Assembly: GCA_009733575.1 (NCBI GenBank)
Contig: ML769797.1
Location: 1 to 51,480, forward strand
Direction: 5' to 3'
Length of the DNA: 51,480 nt
Source: Gymnopus androsaceus JB14
Taxonomy: Eukaryota > Basidiomycota > Agaricomycetes > Agaricales > Omphalotaceae
Made by a program: the position numbers and the translations under genes. The notes beneath the pieces were generated by a model. That model was not told the DNA's origin and made no database searches. It saw nothing but the letters and a program-made list of their open reading frames with translations. Within the stretch, counting starts at the first letter, position 1, and each line of letters begins with the position of its first letter. Below are positions 1 through 12,600 of the stretch, piece by piece.

Positions 1-733
1 CTCGTTCTAACAGGTAGATCAATCTTATAATATATATAGTCGTTTACCACCGTAACCGTCTGAGACTCGAGACTAACTAGTCTCTCGTTCTAACAAGTCC
101 CATAGTCGATTCCGCAGGCTGGGTATCGGTCGACCCTGGTAGTCTTCAACATGTCAAGCCCGAGTACAGTAATATATTTGCTCTCGGAGATTGTTCTTCG
201 GCCCCCACGTCCAAGACCGCGGCTGCTATCATTGCCCAGGCTCCAGTGTTGACAGAAAACCTGTTTTCTATGATGGAAACTGGCAAAATATCTTCCGCAA
301 AATACGACGGATACACTTCATGTCCTGTAAGTCACATTTTTAATTTGAAGATTTCTCTCTTATTAACTTCGACGAGTTATTGACTGGATATGGGGAACTT
401 TTGCTTGCTGAGTTTAAGTATGGATTAGAACCAAAAGAAAGCTTTGAGTGGATGGACCAATCCAAGCCCAATCGGTATGTAACTATTAGTGGGATTTTTC
501 TGGTTGCTCACACCACCTTAGATTCTTCTATCATCTCAAGAAGGTCCGTACATCTGTCAGACTGCGCGTTCAACTTATAATCTTTTCTGCTTCCAGGATC
601 TGTTCCCCGCCGCATATTGGAACTTTATGGTACGTCAATAAACTCCACAGCGAAGCGTTGCTTACACGCTTGTATATAGGTCAAGGGGAAGTGGTACGGT
701 AACAAGGCGGTCTTCAGGCCTTCATATTCTTAG
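1..733 (+). CDS. Sulfide:quinone oxidoreductase, mitochondrial (3' part only)
   Basis: This is the C-terminal part of a sulfide:quinone oxidoreductase (SQR/HMT2 type), the mitochondrial inner-membrane flavoprotein that oxidises sulfide and reduces quinone. Visible exons are 81-326, 377-474, 522-543, 597-629 and 680-733 (TAG 731-733). A short piece at 1-13 may be the end of an earlier exon. The joined protein begins near SPIVDSAGWVSVD, then shows NIFALGDCSSAPTSKTAAA, the FAD-binding GD motif typical of the family, then YDGYTSCP, LLTGYGELLLAEFKYGLEP, FFYHLKKDLFPAAYWN and a WYGNKAVFRP tail. These match animal and fungal SQR in order and spacing. The N-terminal Rossmann part lies left of the window. 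The 12-base string CTCGTTCTAACA occurs at both 1 and 84, so the leftmost exon assignment is uncertain. Confidence 0.9.
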
Positions 734-1363
734 ACTACCACATTTGTACACAACTTCAACAAAACTTAGAACAACTTTAAAGCCTCACCTTCTCCGGTAA
801 TTCGGTATATTAACTCTACCGACTATATCTTGAGCAAACCCGATGGCCAGGGAATTACAGTAATCAAAATATGATGTAGTGTGCTCAGCTGCTGCACAAA
901 TGTTGTCTCCGAGTCCGTGAAAGCCTGGTGAAAGCTCCTGGGGCATACAGATATCTGTAGAAGCTCCGCTAAGGTCGCAGTAAGCAGTAGTATTCTGAAT
1001 TCACATAGAGCGCTCTGACCTGGTCTTGTATGAAACTGTCAAAGGGATAATTTTGTCGAATGATGAAAGAGAATTTATTCGCCGGAAGTGAATAGTCTGA
1101 GTCATATCGTAATCGTGGCGTTGCTAGTTAGTTAAGTACCGAACACTCATGCACGCATTCCCAGATTTTCTTGTCTTGTTTGTTACTCTTGAACGCGCGC
1201 TTTGGCCACGAAATGAACTAGGAAGTGGACTAGATTACATTGGTGAGTTCTTTTCAGCTAATACCCGTCGGCCAATTGAAACTGAAAACCGTTAACGAAA
1301 CTGCAGTCCTCTTGCATTTTTCGCGTTCTTTTCCTCCTCCTCCTCGTTCCTAACAGGCATAAA
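734..1363. other. Intergenic region between SQR and phospholipase C
   Basis: No coding region is supported here. It should hold the SQR 3' end and the phospholipase C promoter. A pyrimidine-rich tract (TTTTCCTCCTCCTCCTCG) lies about 20-35 bp before the phospholipase ATG at 1364, as is common just upstream of basidiomycete starts. Confidence 0.6.
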
Positions 1364-4300
1364 ATGTCCGAAACGCCCATCCCTAATGAGCAGCTCCCCT
1401 TTGCTCCCTCCGCAATACCGGCTTCCCCACATCTTACCTCTTCATCAGTACTCGATATGAAACCGAGTGCTACAACCCGGGAGCATAATCACAATGTAGG
1501 GCCCTTGTCAGGCATAGGACAGCTTGCGGAGAGAGGAATAAATACTGAAAATTCCGATCTGCCGAAAAGTGATATCCACAACAGCCATGACAGAAAAGGA
1601 CCTGGTGCGATGCTCAGGAGACACTCTGTAAATGTAGGAAAGAGTATCAAGAAGACGTTCAAGGCATTGGCACGGCGGTCAACTTCGGTATCTTCCCCGT
1701 CGGGAATCAAGCCACGGAAAAACGACCCATCTGAACAAAGTACTCCCATATTTCCCGACTCTCCTTCATTCAACCTAGTGGATCTCCCCCCTTCGGAAAC
1801 CACGGGCCGATACACTGAAGCAAGTGTTGCTTCACACACAGACTCCGAATTTCTTTCTCTTTCCCCGTTGATCTCTGTTGTTGAATATCCGCCAGAGGAC
1901 CGCAGGCTATCTCCAATCACGCCATTCAGTGATTCTATCACTACGGAGTCTCTTGTTGATGTCGTTGTACCCCAGCTACTACAGCAAGGGACACTTCTAG
2001 TCAAGCTATCTAACAAGAAGCAAAGGCGCTCTGCCTTTGTGTTCAGGCTCGATGCTGATCAAGGACAAATTGTTTGGGAGAGTAAGGTCCACAAATTCAG
2101 TGAGTAAGTCGTTACTGCGTTGGTATATTGGTTTTTACTAGTTATCAGTTCCTGTGGAGAATATCAAGGAGATTCGAACAGGACAAGCCGCAATCAGCCA
2201 CATAACTCAGTTCCAGTGCAACCCCGTGGAGGAATATATCCCCCGATGGATAACGCTGATATATCTTGGACCACCTTCGAATAAAGTTCGTTCGAAATCT
2301 CCCCTCCCTTTGGCCTCCCCTAAGTCGAATTACTCTCTTCACACTTACAAAACCCTTCATCTTATTGCCTCCACTCCGACAATAGTTCAGCTATGGGAGC
2401 GCACCTTGAAGGCCATGGTGGCGTTGAGAGTCAGTCTGACTAGTAGTCTCGACGGAGTGAACAGTGATAGAACTATGGAAGAGATGCGCCAGGTTTTGTG
2501 GGAAAGAAGTTTCTGGACAGCTGCTGGAAACGGACGTGGTAGTAATTCGTCTGGCTCAAGCACCCGTCCGGGGTCCACTAGAGGCGAGGAAACACCGGGA
2601 TTCCTTTCTGCTGCGAGAGAGGAACAACGTCTTAATTTGGGTGAGATGCAAGCTTTGTGTGAAAGACTGAATGTGAGGATGTCGGAAGATGATGTGCGAA
2701 ACTTATTCAATGTGAGTTACACCATGCTTCTAGCGATCGAGCTATCCATCCCATACCGTTCTATAGCAAGCGGACGCTCTTGGACGTGGGTTTCTGGATT
2801 TCAAAGACTTTCGCCGTTTCGGGAAACTTTTAAAAGCACGTCCAGAACTCAAGAGATTATACACGGCTCTAGTACAGTCAGCTAACGGTGCCATCGCTCC
2901 AAGTGGCTCCTTGCATAGGCGATCCTCATCAGGATCAAGTATCGACAACGATGGCACAATGACTTTCTCTATTTTCGAAACCTTTATGCGCGAAAAACAG
3001 AAGGTAGGCTTGGTGTGCGCGCGCAATGTTTTTTTTTCTGATGTTTTGTTTTTTTAGTCTGAACTTTCTACGGTCGAATTGAAGGATATCTTCGATCGTT
3101 ATTCTGTGGAAGTACCAGATGCTTCAACCGACGTTCAAATTTCTCAACAGCTGGACCCCCTTCTTACGGATCTCGTTCAGAGTCCTTCGAGCTCTTTACC
3201 CACTCCTCCGCCTTCAACATCGTCTTCATCTTCCCTCAACATTGGAGAGCTCGAAGTGGACCTTGCAAACATTCCATCCTCTGCATTGTTTGCGACTTCT
3301 TCATTGCCTCCTGCCATGCGAGTCATGACGCGTGATACATTCACTTCGTTCCTTCTCTCAGTCGATAATCCCACTTGCTTGGAACCGCGTCCCGAATTCG
3401 AAGCTAGTCTTCATCCGCACGGGCATGGATTTCCTCACCATACACAACGTAATCTAACAACATATCATCGTTTATCGGAGACATCGCACGACATGACGCG
3501 ACCACTATCTGACTATTATATTTCTTCATCTCACAACACATATTTAATTGGGCATCAACTTTACGGAGAGAGCACTGTGGAGGGGTACATTAGGGCTTTT
3601 CTGAGTGGATGCCGCAGTGTCGAATGTATGTTCTTCAACTTTTCGACCAAACTCACACTGATATGATTGCCTCCAGTGGACATATTCGATACTGACACGG
3701 GACCTCAAATATTTCACGGCAAAACGCTCACCAGCAAGGTTCCTCTGCGTGAGGTTTGCGAAGCCATTATGACTTACGGCTTTGTTGCTAGTCAATATCC
3801 GCTCATAATCTCAGCAGAGATTCATTGCGGACTCGTTGGTCAAAGTCAGCTGGTGAATATCATGAAAGACGTATTTGGAGATAGGCTGGTGAGGAGGGAT
3901 GAAGACGGAAACATTGTAGGGCAGCCAACACAGCACACGGACGTTAGCCCAATACTGTTAACAACGTCGACGATCGACAAGTTGCCTAGTCCTGAAGAAC
4001 TCAAAGGAAGGATATTGGTCAAGGTATGTACAGTATTGTTTCTTTTGGGCCATGCTGATGATCCCTCACCATTAGGCAAAAAACCTTCATGTGGCGGATC
4101 CCAGACCCCCACTGCCTCTTGGTCACTCATCTTCGACCTCCAGCGGCAATACTTTTGGTGTTCCGTTTGACGTTTCCACTTCGTCCACGTCTGATACAGA
4201 CGCCATATTTGACATGAAACCTCGCTCTCCAAGTTCAAGTCGTGAATCCGAACATACATCCAGAGGTGATTTTCACAAAATTAATCTTCAAGATCGACGT

Positions 4301-5520
4301 ATCTGACCATAATAAAACAGCCCGAGAGATGATTCGCAGAGTTGGGAGTCGGAAGTCTGATTCCAGTCCCCCGCCTTCATCGTACTCTCCTCGCCGCCCC
4401 GCAAGAGGTGGATCGACATCCTCGCACTTGCGAAGCTCTTCAATGGAGGCCAAACCCAAAATGTCACCAGATCTTCTTTCTCTTCTTGTTTACACGGTCG
4501 GCGTGAAATGTCGTGGTATCAACAAGAAAGAGGTGTATAAGCCGGAGGAGATGTTCAGTCTTTCAGAGAACATGGCTAACAAGATGCTCAAAGCTGGTAT
4601 GATTGACTTGATCAAACATACACGCGGGCATCTAGTCAGGATATATCCCAAAGGAACGCGAGTTAGCTCGACGAATTACGAGCCGCACAAATACTGGGGT
4701 GCTGGCACCCAGCTGGTCGCAATCAACTGGCAAACTATGGGTGAGTTTTTCTCAACATGACATCCTCAACTTTTCGAAACTAAGTTGAACTGCCATGTTC
4801 AGATCTGGGCTACATGATCAATCATGCTATGTTCCAGAGAAACGGTGGTTGTGGTTATCTACTCAAGCCTCTCCCTCTGCGGATGCCTCATAAGGAATCG
4901 CTCTCAAAGCAGACCCAGCATTATCTGAATGTTACCATCATATCCGCCCAACATCTCCCTGCGCCTAAAGATGCTTCCGGCAGGGAGATATCTGCAAAGT
5001 TTGCTGTGAATCCTTATGTGCAGGTGACGATTCACGTACCCGACTGGCCGACACCTCCCTATACCCCCGCCAACTCCATCGCATCTGGACTGGCATCCGC
5101 CAACAACGCCTCATTAGCTGTGGGTACTGGACTAGCGAGTCCAACTACTGGTTCCTTCCCTTCAAATGCCCGTCCTGCCCGCAATGTCTCCCATTCTTAT
5201 TGCACCAGTGTAGTCAAGAACAACGGGTTCAATCCGGTATGGGAAGAGACATTACGGATTCCATTCACCTGTGTCGGAGATATGAAAGATCTCATTTTCG
5301 TACGGTTTGCCGTGCGTGATGGCGAGCAGGAGGACATGGATCCGTTGGCTCAATTCTGCGCTAGTCTAGGGTGCCTTCAACAGGGTTCGTAGTCTTATTT
5401 TCTTTCTCTTTCTTTTTGATGCTAATACTCCGCTTAGGCTACAGACACCTACCACTTCACGACTCACAAATGTCCCAATATCTATTCTCCACTCTTTTTG
5501 TGCGTATCGATGTATCATAA
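1364..5520 (+). CDS. PLC1: Phosphoinositide-specific phospholipase C (delta-like)
   Basis: It hydrolyses PtdIns(4,5)P2 to diacylglycerol and inositol trisphosphate at membranes. Nine exons: 1364-2099, 2149-2711, 2767-3003, 3058-3625, 3677-4023, 4076-4265, 4321-4740, 4803-5384 and 5438-5520. They sum to 3726 nt (1241 aa). Domain order is: Ser-rich N-terminus; PH-like region ([14 protein letters not shown] junction across intron 1); EF-hand region; catalytic X box with both histidines visible ([11 protein letters not shown] and FHGKTLTSK) and the ELDIFD acidic residues; a Ser-rich linker; the Y box ([25 protein letters not shown]); and a C2 domain ending in GYRHLPL and LFVRID. Junctions were fixed by PLC motif continuity. 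The long N-terminus is typical of fungal PLCs. It is well supported as a single intact gene. Confidence 0.95.
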
Positions 5521-5685
5521 TATGCTTCTCTTTCCAGTCTGTCAATGTATAAATAGAAAGAAAATAGTGTACTGTTAGCAAGGTCAATCGGTCCATTATC
5601 ATGGACCGAAGACCCATACTTGTAGATTTTAATAGATGCACAAAGAAGATTAGTTTACAATGAGCTACTTTTTCGTAGTCGTGAA

Positions 5686-6757
5686 CTATGCGTTGGTAGT
5701 GGTTGCAGCACGAGCACTGTCCAGTAAAGATTGTGCGACTACAGAGTGAATATCTGTACACTTACTCTCACAAGCTTCTATGCACTGAAGTCCAATCAAT
5801 TGAGAAGGACGAGTACATCCGGGAGAACGTGCATACCGTTAGAACCTGAGAAGGCGTCATTCGACCCGACTGCCATACGCTCGTCACGCTTCCAAGCGCG
5901 GGCATACAAGCGAGAACGAGTGACCCATCAGCTAAATTGCTTTCTTCTTGTGTGGGGTCTATCCAGATTTCCGTGCCTACAACAGCCTTTCGTCAAGGTC
6001 AGTAGAGGATAGTTATCCGAGTCGAAAGAAATACAAACAGCTGAACAAGACATGACTAGGCCAAACATATCGATGCCAGCGTCGGCCAAAGCAGTACTGG
6101 CAGCAATGGAGCCAGAAGCGATACATCCCTCAATCCCGTCTGCTTCTATAACAACCAAAAAGACATCGATAGTGGATTTTGGGAACATTTCTAGTCGTAC
6201 AGAGGATAATAGTGCCTGTTGAATGGCCACTGCGATTGACCGATCTTCCGCATCCTGAAAAGCAAACGAAATATGAGCAATGTGGGACCTTGGTCGACAA
6301 TTGAAAGTAAACCTTACACGTAACGGTGCCCTCCGTCGTTCGCAAGAGAATGGGGCAAATTTCAACTCTACGTTGAGCCTACCCTTTTCACTATAGACGG
6401 TATTTTTTGATTGACGGGGCCCATAGCTATTCTTTCCATTAATTGAGACTTTAGATAAAGAGTTGAAGGAGCCACGGACACTGAGCAGGCAATTTTGATT
6501 CGTTCCGTCTCAATATATGCTGAGCCGTTGGCTTGACTTATGAGTCCTGGTTGAAGAACTGCAAGGAAAATAATCAGTGTGTTATTTCTTGGGTCAGCGC
6601 AGGACGGCGAACAAATAGGTCGGATATCGGACGTGTTTCTACCCTTGCGGGTTTTTTGAGCATTTCCAGAGGGTATTTCCAGAGCTTCGGTTGCGAAAAC
6701 AGGAGGAGAACTCTCTTCTGGGCCGTTGATTCGTCTTCGGTCAAATGCAGATTGCAT
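5686..6757 (-). CDS. MTR3: Exosome complex subunit Mtr3 (RNase PH-like)
   Basis: This is a core-ring subunit of the RNA exosome, which processes and degrades RNA in nucleus and cytoplasm. Exons (plus coordinates): 6613-6757, 6480-6558, 6318-6426, 6039-6254, 5837-5986 and 5686-5784, summing to 798 nt (265 aa). Family motifs run across every junction: MQSAFDRRRINGPEE, then RPIFLQPGLISQANGSAYIE, CSVYGPRQSKN, GRLNVELKFAPFS, IDVFLVVIEADG, FGLVMSCSA, WIDPTQEE, DGSLVLACMPALG and VWQSG. I chose the ATG at 6757 because FDRRRINGPEE normally lies at the extreme N-terminus of Mtr3; an upstream in-frame ATG exists at 6832. The Heh/Src1 gene starts 98 bp away on the other strand. Confidence 0.92.
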
Positions 6758-6855
6758 TTTGGGATCAAGGAGGGTTAGGCGCCGATGAGTCAACAGCAAG
6801 CGCGTGATATTGTTTGTTCTGCGCGTCACCAACTTGAACTTGCTCCAAGACTACC
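6758..6855. promoter_or_regulatory. Bidirectional promoter of MTR3 and the Heh/Src1 gene
   Basis: Only 98 bp separate the two divergent start codons (6757 minus, 6856 plus). Both transcripts must therefore start from this interval or inside one another. No clear TATA element is seen. Confidence 0.5.
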
Positions 6856-9671
6856 ATGTCGTCTCGGCTTACAGCCGCGCAAATCATCGCCCAAGGCGAT
6901 TACCTCGAGCCCGATTTTGAACCGACCACCCTTACAATTTCTCAGCTCTTAGGTGTTCTCGGATATCATAATATCGTCTATCCAACTCCCTACACTAAAT
7001 TGAAGCTTGCACAAGTTTTCAATGAAGAAGTTAAACGGCGAGCTGCTAAATTCAAGAAGGAGAGGCTGAAGAAGGAGAATAGTATTGCTAGCGATGATGG
7101 AATAAAGGACGGTGTCACTGGCCAATATATCAGCAAGGTGAGCTTGTAGCTTTTCTGTCCTCTTCTTATCTTATTCCGTTTCTGTAGCCTTCGGGGATCA
7201 GAAGATCTTCTAGGCGTCTATCACACGCTCCTCCAGAGCCTGATGAAGACGAATCGCCTCCCAGACCAGACCCTGTTAGTCTTGTTTCCTTGTAATTTGC
7301 CTCTCGCTCATTTTCCTTAGCCCAAGCGACGTCGTTCATCCGCTCAGCCTGCGCTAGGTGGCCCCTCACGTAGAGCTCCCCCGCCTGCACAACCTGCCGT
7401 TCTTGAAGAGAGTGAGCCTGAAGAGCAGGAACCCGTTCGCAAGGTCGGGCGTACCAAGAAGAGTGTAATTCTAATTTCCTTTCCTTTTAATGTTAGTATT
7501 GATTAACTTTTACAGTTGGCAACTGCTGGCGCACAAAGTCGCCGTGTTTCGCATGGAGTGAGTGGCCTTATTATTTCTTGCAACTCTATCACTGAAAGAC
7601 AGTTGTTCAGGAAGACAGCGGTTGGGAGGATAACAATATATTCCAGTCAGGTGCCGAATCTTCTTCTCCTCTCCGACCTTCCCCCGTGCGGTCCAAGGGT
7701 CGCAGGAGCTCTGTCGCACCCCGAAAATCCCGTAAATCGATGTCAGCGCCACCCAATGTGTCTCCATCATCCTCACCTCCGAAACCCCCCTTTGTGCCCA
7801 CTTTCTCCCCGCCTCAATCCAAGTTTGAGCCAGAGATACCGGAGTTCGAGAATACTTCCTTTGGCAGTCCCCCACCGCGAACTTCTGGCGCATGGAATTT
7901 TGTCTCCACTGTATATTCCCCTCCTTCACGCTCTTCAAAGTATGAGGATATAGAAGTTCCTCTGCGAGATGAGGATGAGGTAGGGCCATCCCATTCCAGT
8001 CCTGTTGATGCGGAACCTGTTTTAGAGTTCGATGAGGCTATCGACGAACTTTCGGGAGACGCTCCTGTGGATGTCGAGCCCGAGGAACAAAGCGACGATG
8101 ATATCCGGAATGCCATGATACAGCAACATATTGCTGACGGTGGCATGATATCAAAGCTTCCTCGCGACTCGCTGCTTCTTGACGAGGCAAAACCGATGTC
8201 ACTGCTAACTCGTTTACTGCTCTTGATGCTTTTGGGTGTTTCCTCGTATTTCACCTACGAGTATAAGACCGAATCCGCTTCTATAGGCTACTGTGACGCT
8301 GGGAGCGACACAAATCGTGTCTTGGAAAATTTGCGATCAACACAAGCTTTGATTGCGGAATGCAACGAGCAGAACAGGACGACGCTCTATGATCCTGCTC
8401 AAGTTCCAGATTCGCCATTCTGCCCTCCCGAGTCTCTGTCTGTGCATCCGGATTCCTGCACGCCGTGTCCAGAGCATGGCATTTGTTTTGGCCATTCCGT
8501 TACTTGTGAAAAGCCTTATATTCTCAAATCGCCGTTCCTACTTTCCTTCCTTCCGCCTAGTCAAGACCCTTCGAATACCACCTTGACCACTTCTCTCCCT
8601 CCCTCAGACATGGCTTGGAAAGCGATATCGGAGCTCTTTGATGGTCTACCCTTCCTTGGTAGTGTTGCATTTCCTCCTACCTGTGCGGAGGACCCCAAAA
8701 GGAGGGAGCATATAGGCGCAGTCGGAACCGCTATTGATGCGCTACTTGCCCAGCATCGTGGTGCACTCCTTTGCAACGCGGAAGCGGACAAACTCATAAA
8801 AGACGCGGATGGTGGAGAAGCCAGGAGATGGGGCATGCCAGTCAATAAGCTGAAGGAAACGATGCGTCAAGGTACCAAGGTATGCTGCTTTACTCGCCTT
8901 CCACCGTTTTCAAGCTGACGTATCTCCCAGAGTCATACTCTACCAATGAATTTTGATGACTTGTTCAACGAAGCTGTACAGCAACTTGTGCAGTGGGGCG
9001 GGATCCTCCTTAGCGAAGACTCAAAGTGTGTTTTTCCATGCTCATAAATTTATCTTATTTGCTGAGTTCTCGCACCTACAGGGGTGAAAGGTATCTTGCT
9101 CACAAAGATCCCAAGCTCTCTTTGACCTGCAAACTTACCGTTAAATCTCGGGATACTTGGCGTGAATGGCGTATGACTGTCGCTGGTATGTTTTTTCCCT
9201 AGTCCATAAATCTTCTTTGACCGAACTTTGTTCTATTCAGCCGTTTCGCTCGTGGCGTCCTTCATCTATGCTAGCTCCACCCGTCGCACCAAGAAGAAGC
9301 TCGAGTTAAAGCGTACTGCCAGATTAGTTCAGATCGCACTAGATGCTCTTCAGCACCAAGAGGTTGCCCACTACACGGATCCCGTCAGCACCCCACAGCC
9401 CTTCATTTCCTCTATCCAACTCCGCGATCTTGTCCTACAAGAGGAAAACTCGGTATCTGCTCGTCAGAAGATCTGGGAAAAGGTTGAAAAAATTGTAGAG
9501 GGGAATGCGAATGTACGCGCTAATATGGAAGAGGTCTACGGTGGTGATGAACTAAGAGTTTGGAGATGGGTGGGTAGCACGGGTGGATCTATTGACGGTG
9601 GCCGAAGTTTTGCCAAACAGATTGAGGATGGGGATGAGGATGATGTGGCCGAGGACGTCGAGGTAGAGTGA
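6856..9671 (+). CDS. Heh/Src1 (Man1-Src1 family) inner nuclear membrane protein
   Basis: This is a LEM/HeH-type integral protein of the inner nuclear membrane, a family that tethers chromatin and recruits ESCRT-III for nuclear envelope repair. Exons: 6856-7137, 7188-7274, 7321-7464, 7516-7557, 7611-8879, 8931-9025, 9082-9185 and 9241-9671 (2454 nt, 817 aa). The N-terminal 60 or so residues form a HeH fold with YLEPDF, TISQLLGVLGYHNI and YPTPYTKLKL. A basic, then acidic, Ser/Pro-rich stretch follows. A hydrophobic segment (LLTRLLLLMLLGVSSYFTY) opens the Man1-Src1 C-terminal domain with paired Cys residues (CPPESL...CTPCPEHGICF) in the lumen. A second hydrophobic segment (AAVSLVASFIYA) precedes a basic and a winged-helix-like tail. 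Vps23 of ESCRT-I is the next recognisable gene to the right, probably by chance. Confidence 0.85.
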
Positions 9672-12600
9672 TTCATTGCAATGACTGAACGTCTAGAATA
9701 GGTAGTAATGTTTTTTTCATCTCCTTAATCTTATCATGATTCCCTTGTTTTTTGCTGTCGATTTTTCTTAACGATTACAGATGAATCTATGTATCTCGTT
9801 GTTGTATAGCACCCCTGTATCTTGTAACAGCTATTTATCGTACTTATTCTGGAACGATTTCAACCCCAAAGCGAAACATCGAACTCCCCAGGCAGGTCTT
9901 TACCTTCCGGTTTTTGTTTTGGTAAGATCTACTCAACAAGGTGGTCATCGTGAAAAGAAAACCCAGGAATAGCACAGTGAATGGGGCGCAAAAATTATAT
10001 GTTTCGCTTTGGGGTCACATTTCGCTATGGGGTTTGAACTTTGCTTCTGTAGGTGCGACGTTTTTGGGGGAGGATCCTTTTTTTTTCTAGAACTAGTCTT
10101 CTCTCCCTAGACAGAAAAGCCAGCGTCTCATGGGGTAAAGATATCCCGGGAGCGATGTTTTAGCTGTTCTATGTTCTATTAGCTGTATAGTTGGTGTTTT
10201 ATGGAGGTGCGCAACTCCCGGCACTTATCCAAAGCTAACTTAATGGTCATCCTTCCCGTCTATCCGGATGCTATTCGACTACGTAGGCCTTTGGGGTTCT
10301 TTTGTTTTTGTTTCTGAAGAGGCGGGTCACTTCCGAAAGTTCTATTTGGTCCTGTGCTGAGGTTTAACAGTGTTCCTCTCCTGGAAGTCAGACTCACAGG
10401 CCTCTAAGGGAGATCCAGGCCCCAATCAGACCCTGATCACTGTACGCATATGCGCATAGTATTCTTATGCAGTGCAGTGACAGAACCCAATTATCTTTGC
10501 GAGAAAGGAAACTTGAACAAATCCAATAGCGGCCGCGTCGGTACCGTCCTTGCTTTCAGTGTTCTCAGCTGAGAGACTGACGAGATGACAGGCCGATCGA
10601 AATGTTCTGGTGCACTTTGAAAGCACCCGTGCCTTTTTAGTAGGTGGTACTAACAATAACAACATGGACGCAGTGACGAGAACATCATTGCCTGGGCCTT
10701 TCCTTAGATCTCAGCCCGATAAGAAGAAGATAGAAAAGGCAGAAAAATTATCGAGGGCTCGGACATCCGATGGAAATCAGATGTTGACAGAATCGGGCTT
10801 TTATTGATAGTCAACGGTCTATTCTCTTTTTGTTGCTAGCGTAGCAAAAGTTCAATACGCTAACAGAGCTGTCTTAATATGGAATAGCTCCTAGCTATTG
10901 TTTTGTTCGTGCCGTGGTCCGTAAAAACACACATATTTCTGCCTAGGGAGACCGAGGAGCCGAGGGACCTACAATACTTAGCCGTAACGCAGCTAGTTTC
11001 GAGCAAAGGAGCAGTAGCTCCGAATCTAGTGTATGTGTATACAATATAGTTTACCGATATTACATGTGAAAATTTCGATCCAGAAGACTATATGCAGGAA
11101 TATCTCGCTACCGATTCACGGGTTAAACCAAGAGTTGGACTCAGGTTATCGCAGTAAGTATTCCAATTTTCTTCTGTTTGAGGATCGCTGGTCACTAGAA
11201 AAATCAGACCTCAGATCAGATTTAAATCATTAATGTAACGAAAGTAGTTAGTAAGTAGTCGAAGGAGAGGTACTTTCTGGGAGGGCCGCATGTTCGCTAC
11301 ACAAAAAAATTGTCATACAAATCTACTATTCGGATGAGCCTTCTCTTTCCACTGATATCGAAGGAAGGTCTATTGTCTTGGGAATTGAATGACGACCGGT
11401 GGACGTTGTTTTTCATGATAATAGTGGGAGGAAGTTGAAAGTTGCCAGTTAAGAAATTTTAGAAAGAGGCCGGTTCATTATCAACCAATATTTTCGAAAG
11501 ACGACACCAGTTCCACGACTTATCGGAAAAGTCACAGATTAAGGTGAGATTAAAGCAACGAAATGCAGGAGTTGGTATACTGGATTGGACTAGTGGTAAC
11601 TTTGTAAAACTGTTTGAGCTAGTGTAGTAGACAGTTGAACTGGTGTCTTTTTGAAAAATCTTCCGAACTGGTGATTTTTCAACATATTTGATTTTTTACC
11701 CACTATTATACTACCCATTGCAGGTCTAGCATCTAAGTAGTACGCATCTCTAGCCACGACTCAGTGATCTAGGAGCCTCCTTTCACTCGCCTTCGTAAGT
11801 CGATTTGGCTTCACGGAGACTTCCGACCTGCTAGAACCACTCTCTGTTGAAAAAGGCTCAAATTGGCATGCATTAAGCCCGGGGAATGGTGTCACGTCGG
11901 GGTTGGTGCAGAATTTTGTTTCATTACACGCCTTATCTTGAGTTTATCACTCGGAGCACGCTGCACAATTCGCGCACCAGTACTAATCAAGTGAGTCAAA
12001 ATCATTCTCTACCTCAATCATCTCCACCTCATCGACCCTCGGAGCCCAGGACATACCACATCAGAATGTCACCAGAATCTTGCTGTATCGACGCTCATTC
12101 ATCCACATCTCTGTTGGCCCTCATTGCTGGACGAATGAGTCATAGCTGTTCACTAGTTGTGGCAGGATTATTTCTGACCAGAGCCTCTCCACCATACCGA
12201 TAGTCATTCATCAGTCAAGGAAAAAAAAAAAAGATAACGCAAGAAGGCATCGGGATCACACAGCAAGACACTCCGCTCCGGGAACCGATTATAGGTAACT
12301 GATCCAAGATGAACTTAGTAGACAAACTTGCCGATCCTTACATGTCAGTGTAGATCAACCATAAAACCGACCGAGAAGTCCAGCTATTCGTTCGTTCAAA
12401 CTCCGTTCAGTAGTAGAAAAGAATCAATATATGCTGCCCATAACGCGACATAGAAATACACTTTGGCTGTTTACTAGTAATCCTGTCACCCAGTATCCTG
12501 GAACCTTGGTGGACCCAACGATTGAGCCAGTGATTCGCCATGGCCCCCTAAAACTTTACACAGAGCTGGAGAGCTGGAGATGAATTCTGGCACAGATCGC

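Noticed and set aside
2464..2670. Alternative-frame ORFs inside phospholipase C and other genes
   Set aside because: They are shadows of the real coding frames and have no motif of their own.
11886..12203. Open frame of 105 codons in the gene-poor gap
   Set aside because: Composition is like random translation, it lacks motifs and has no adjoining exons.
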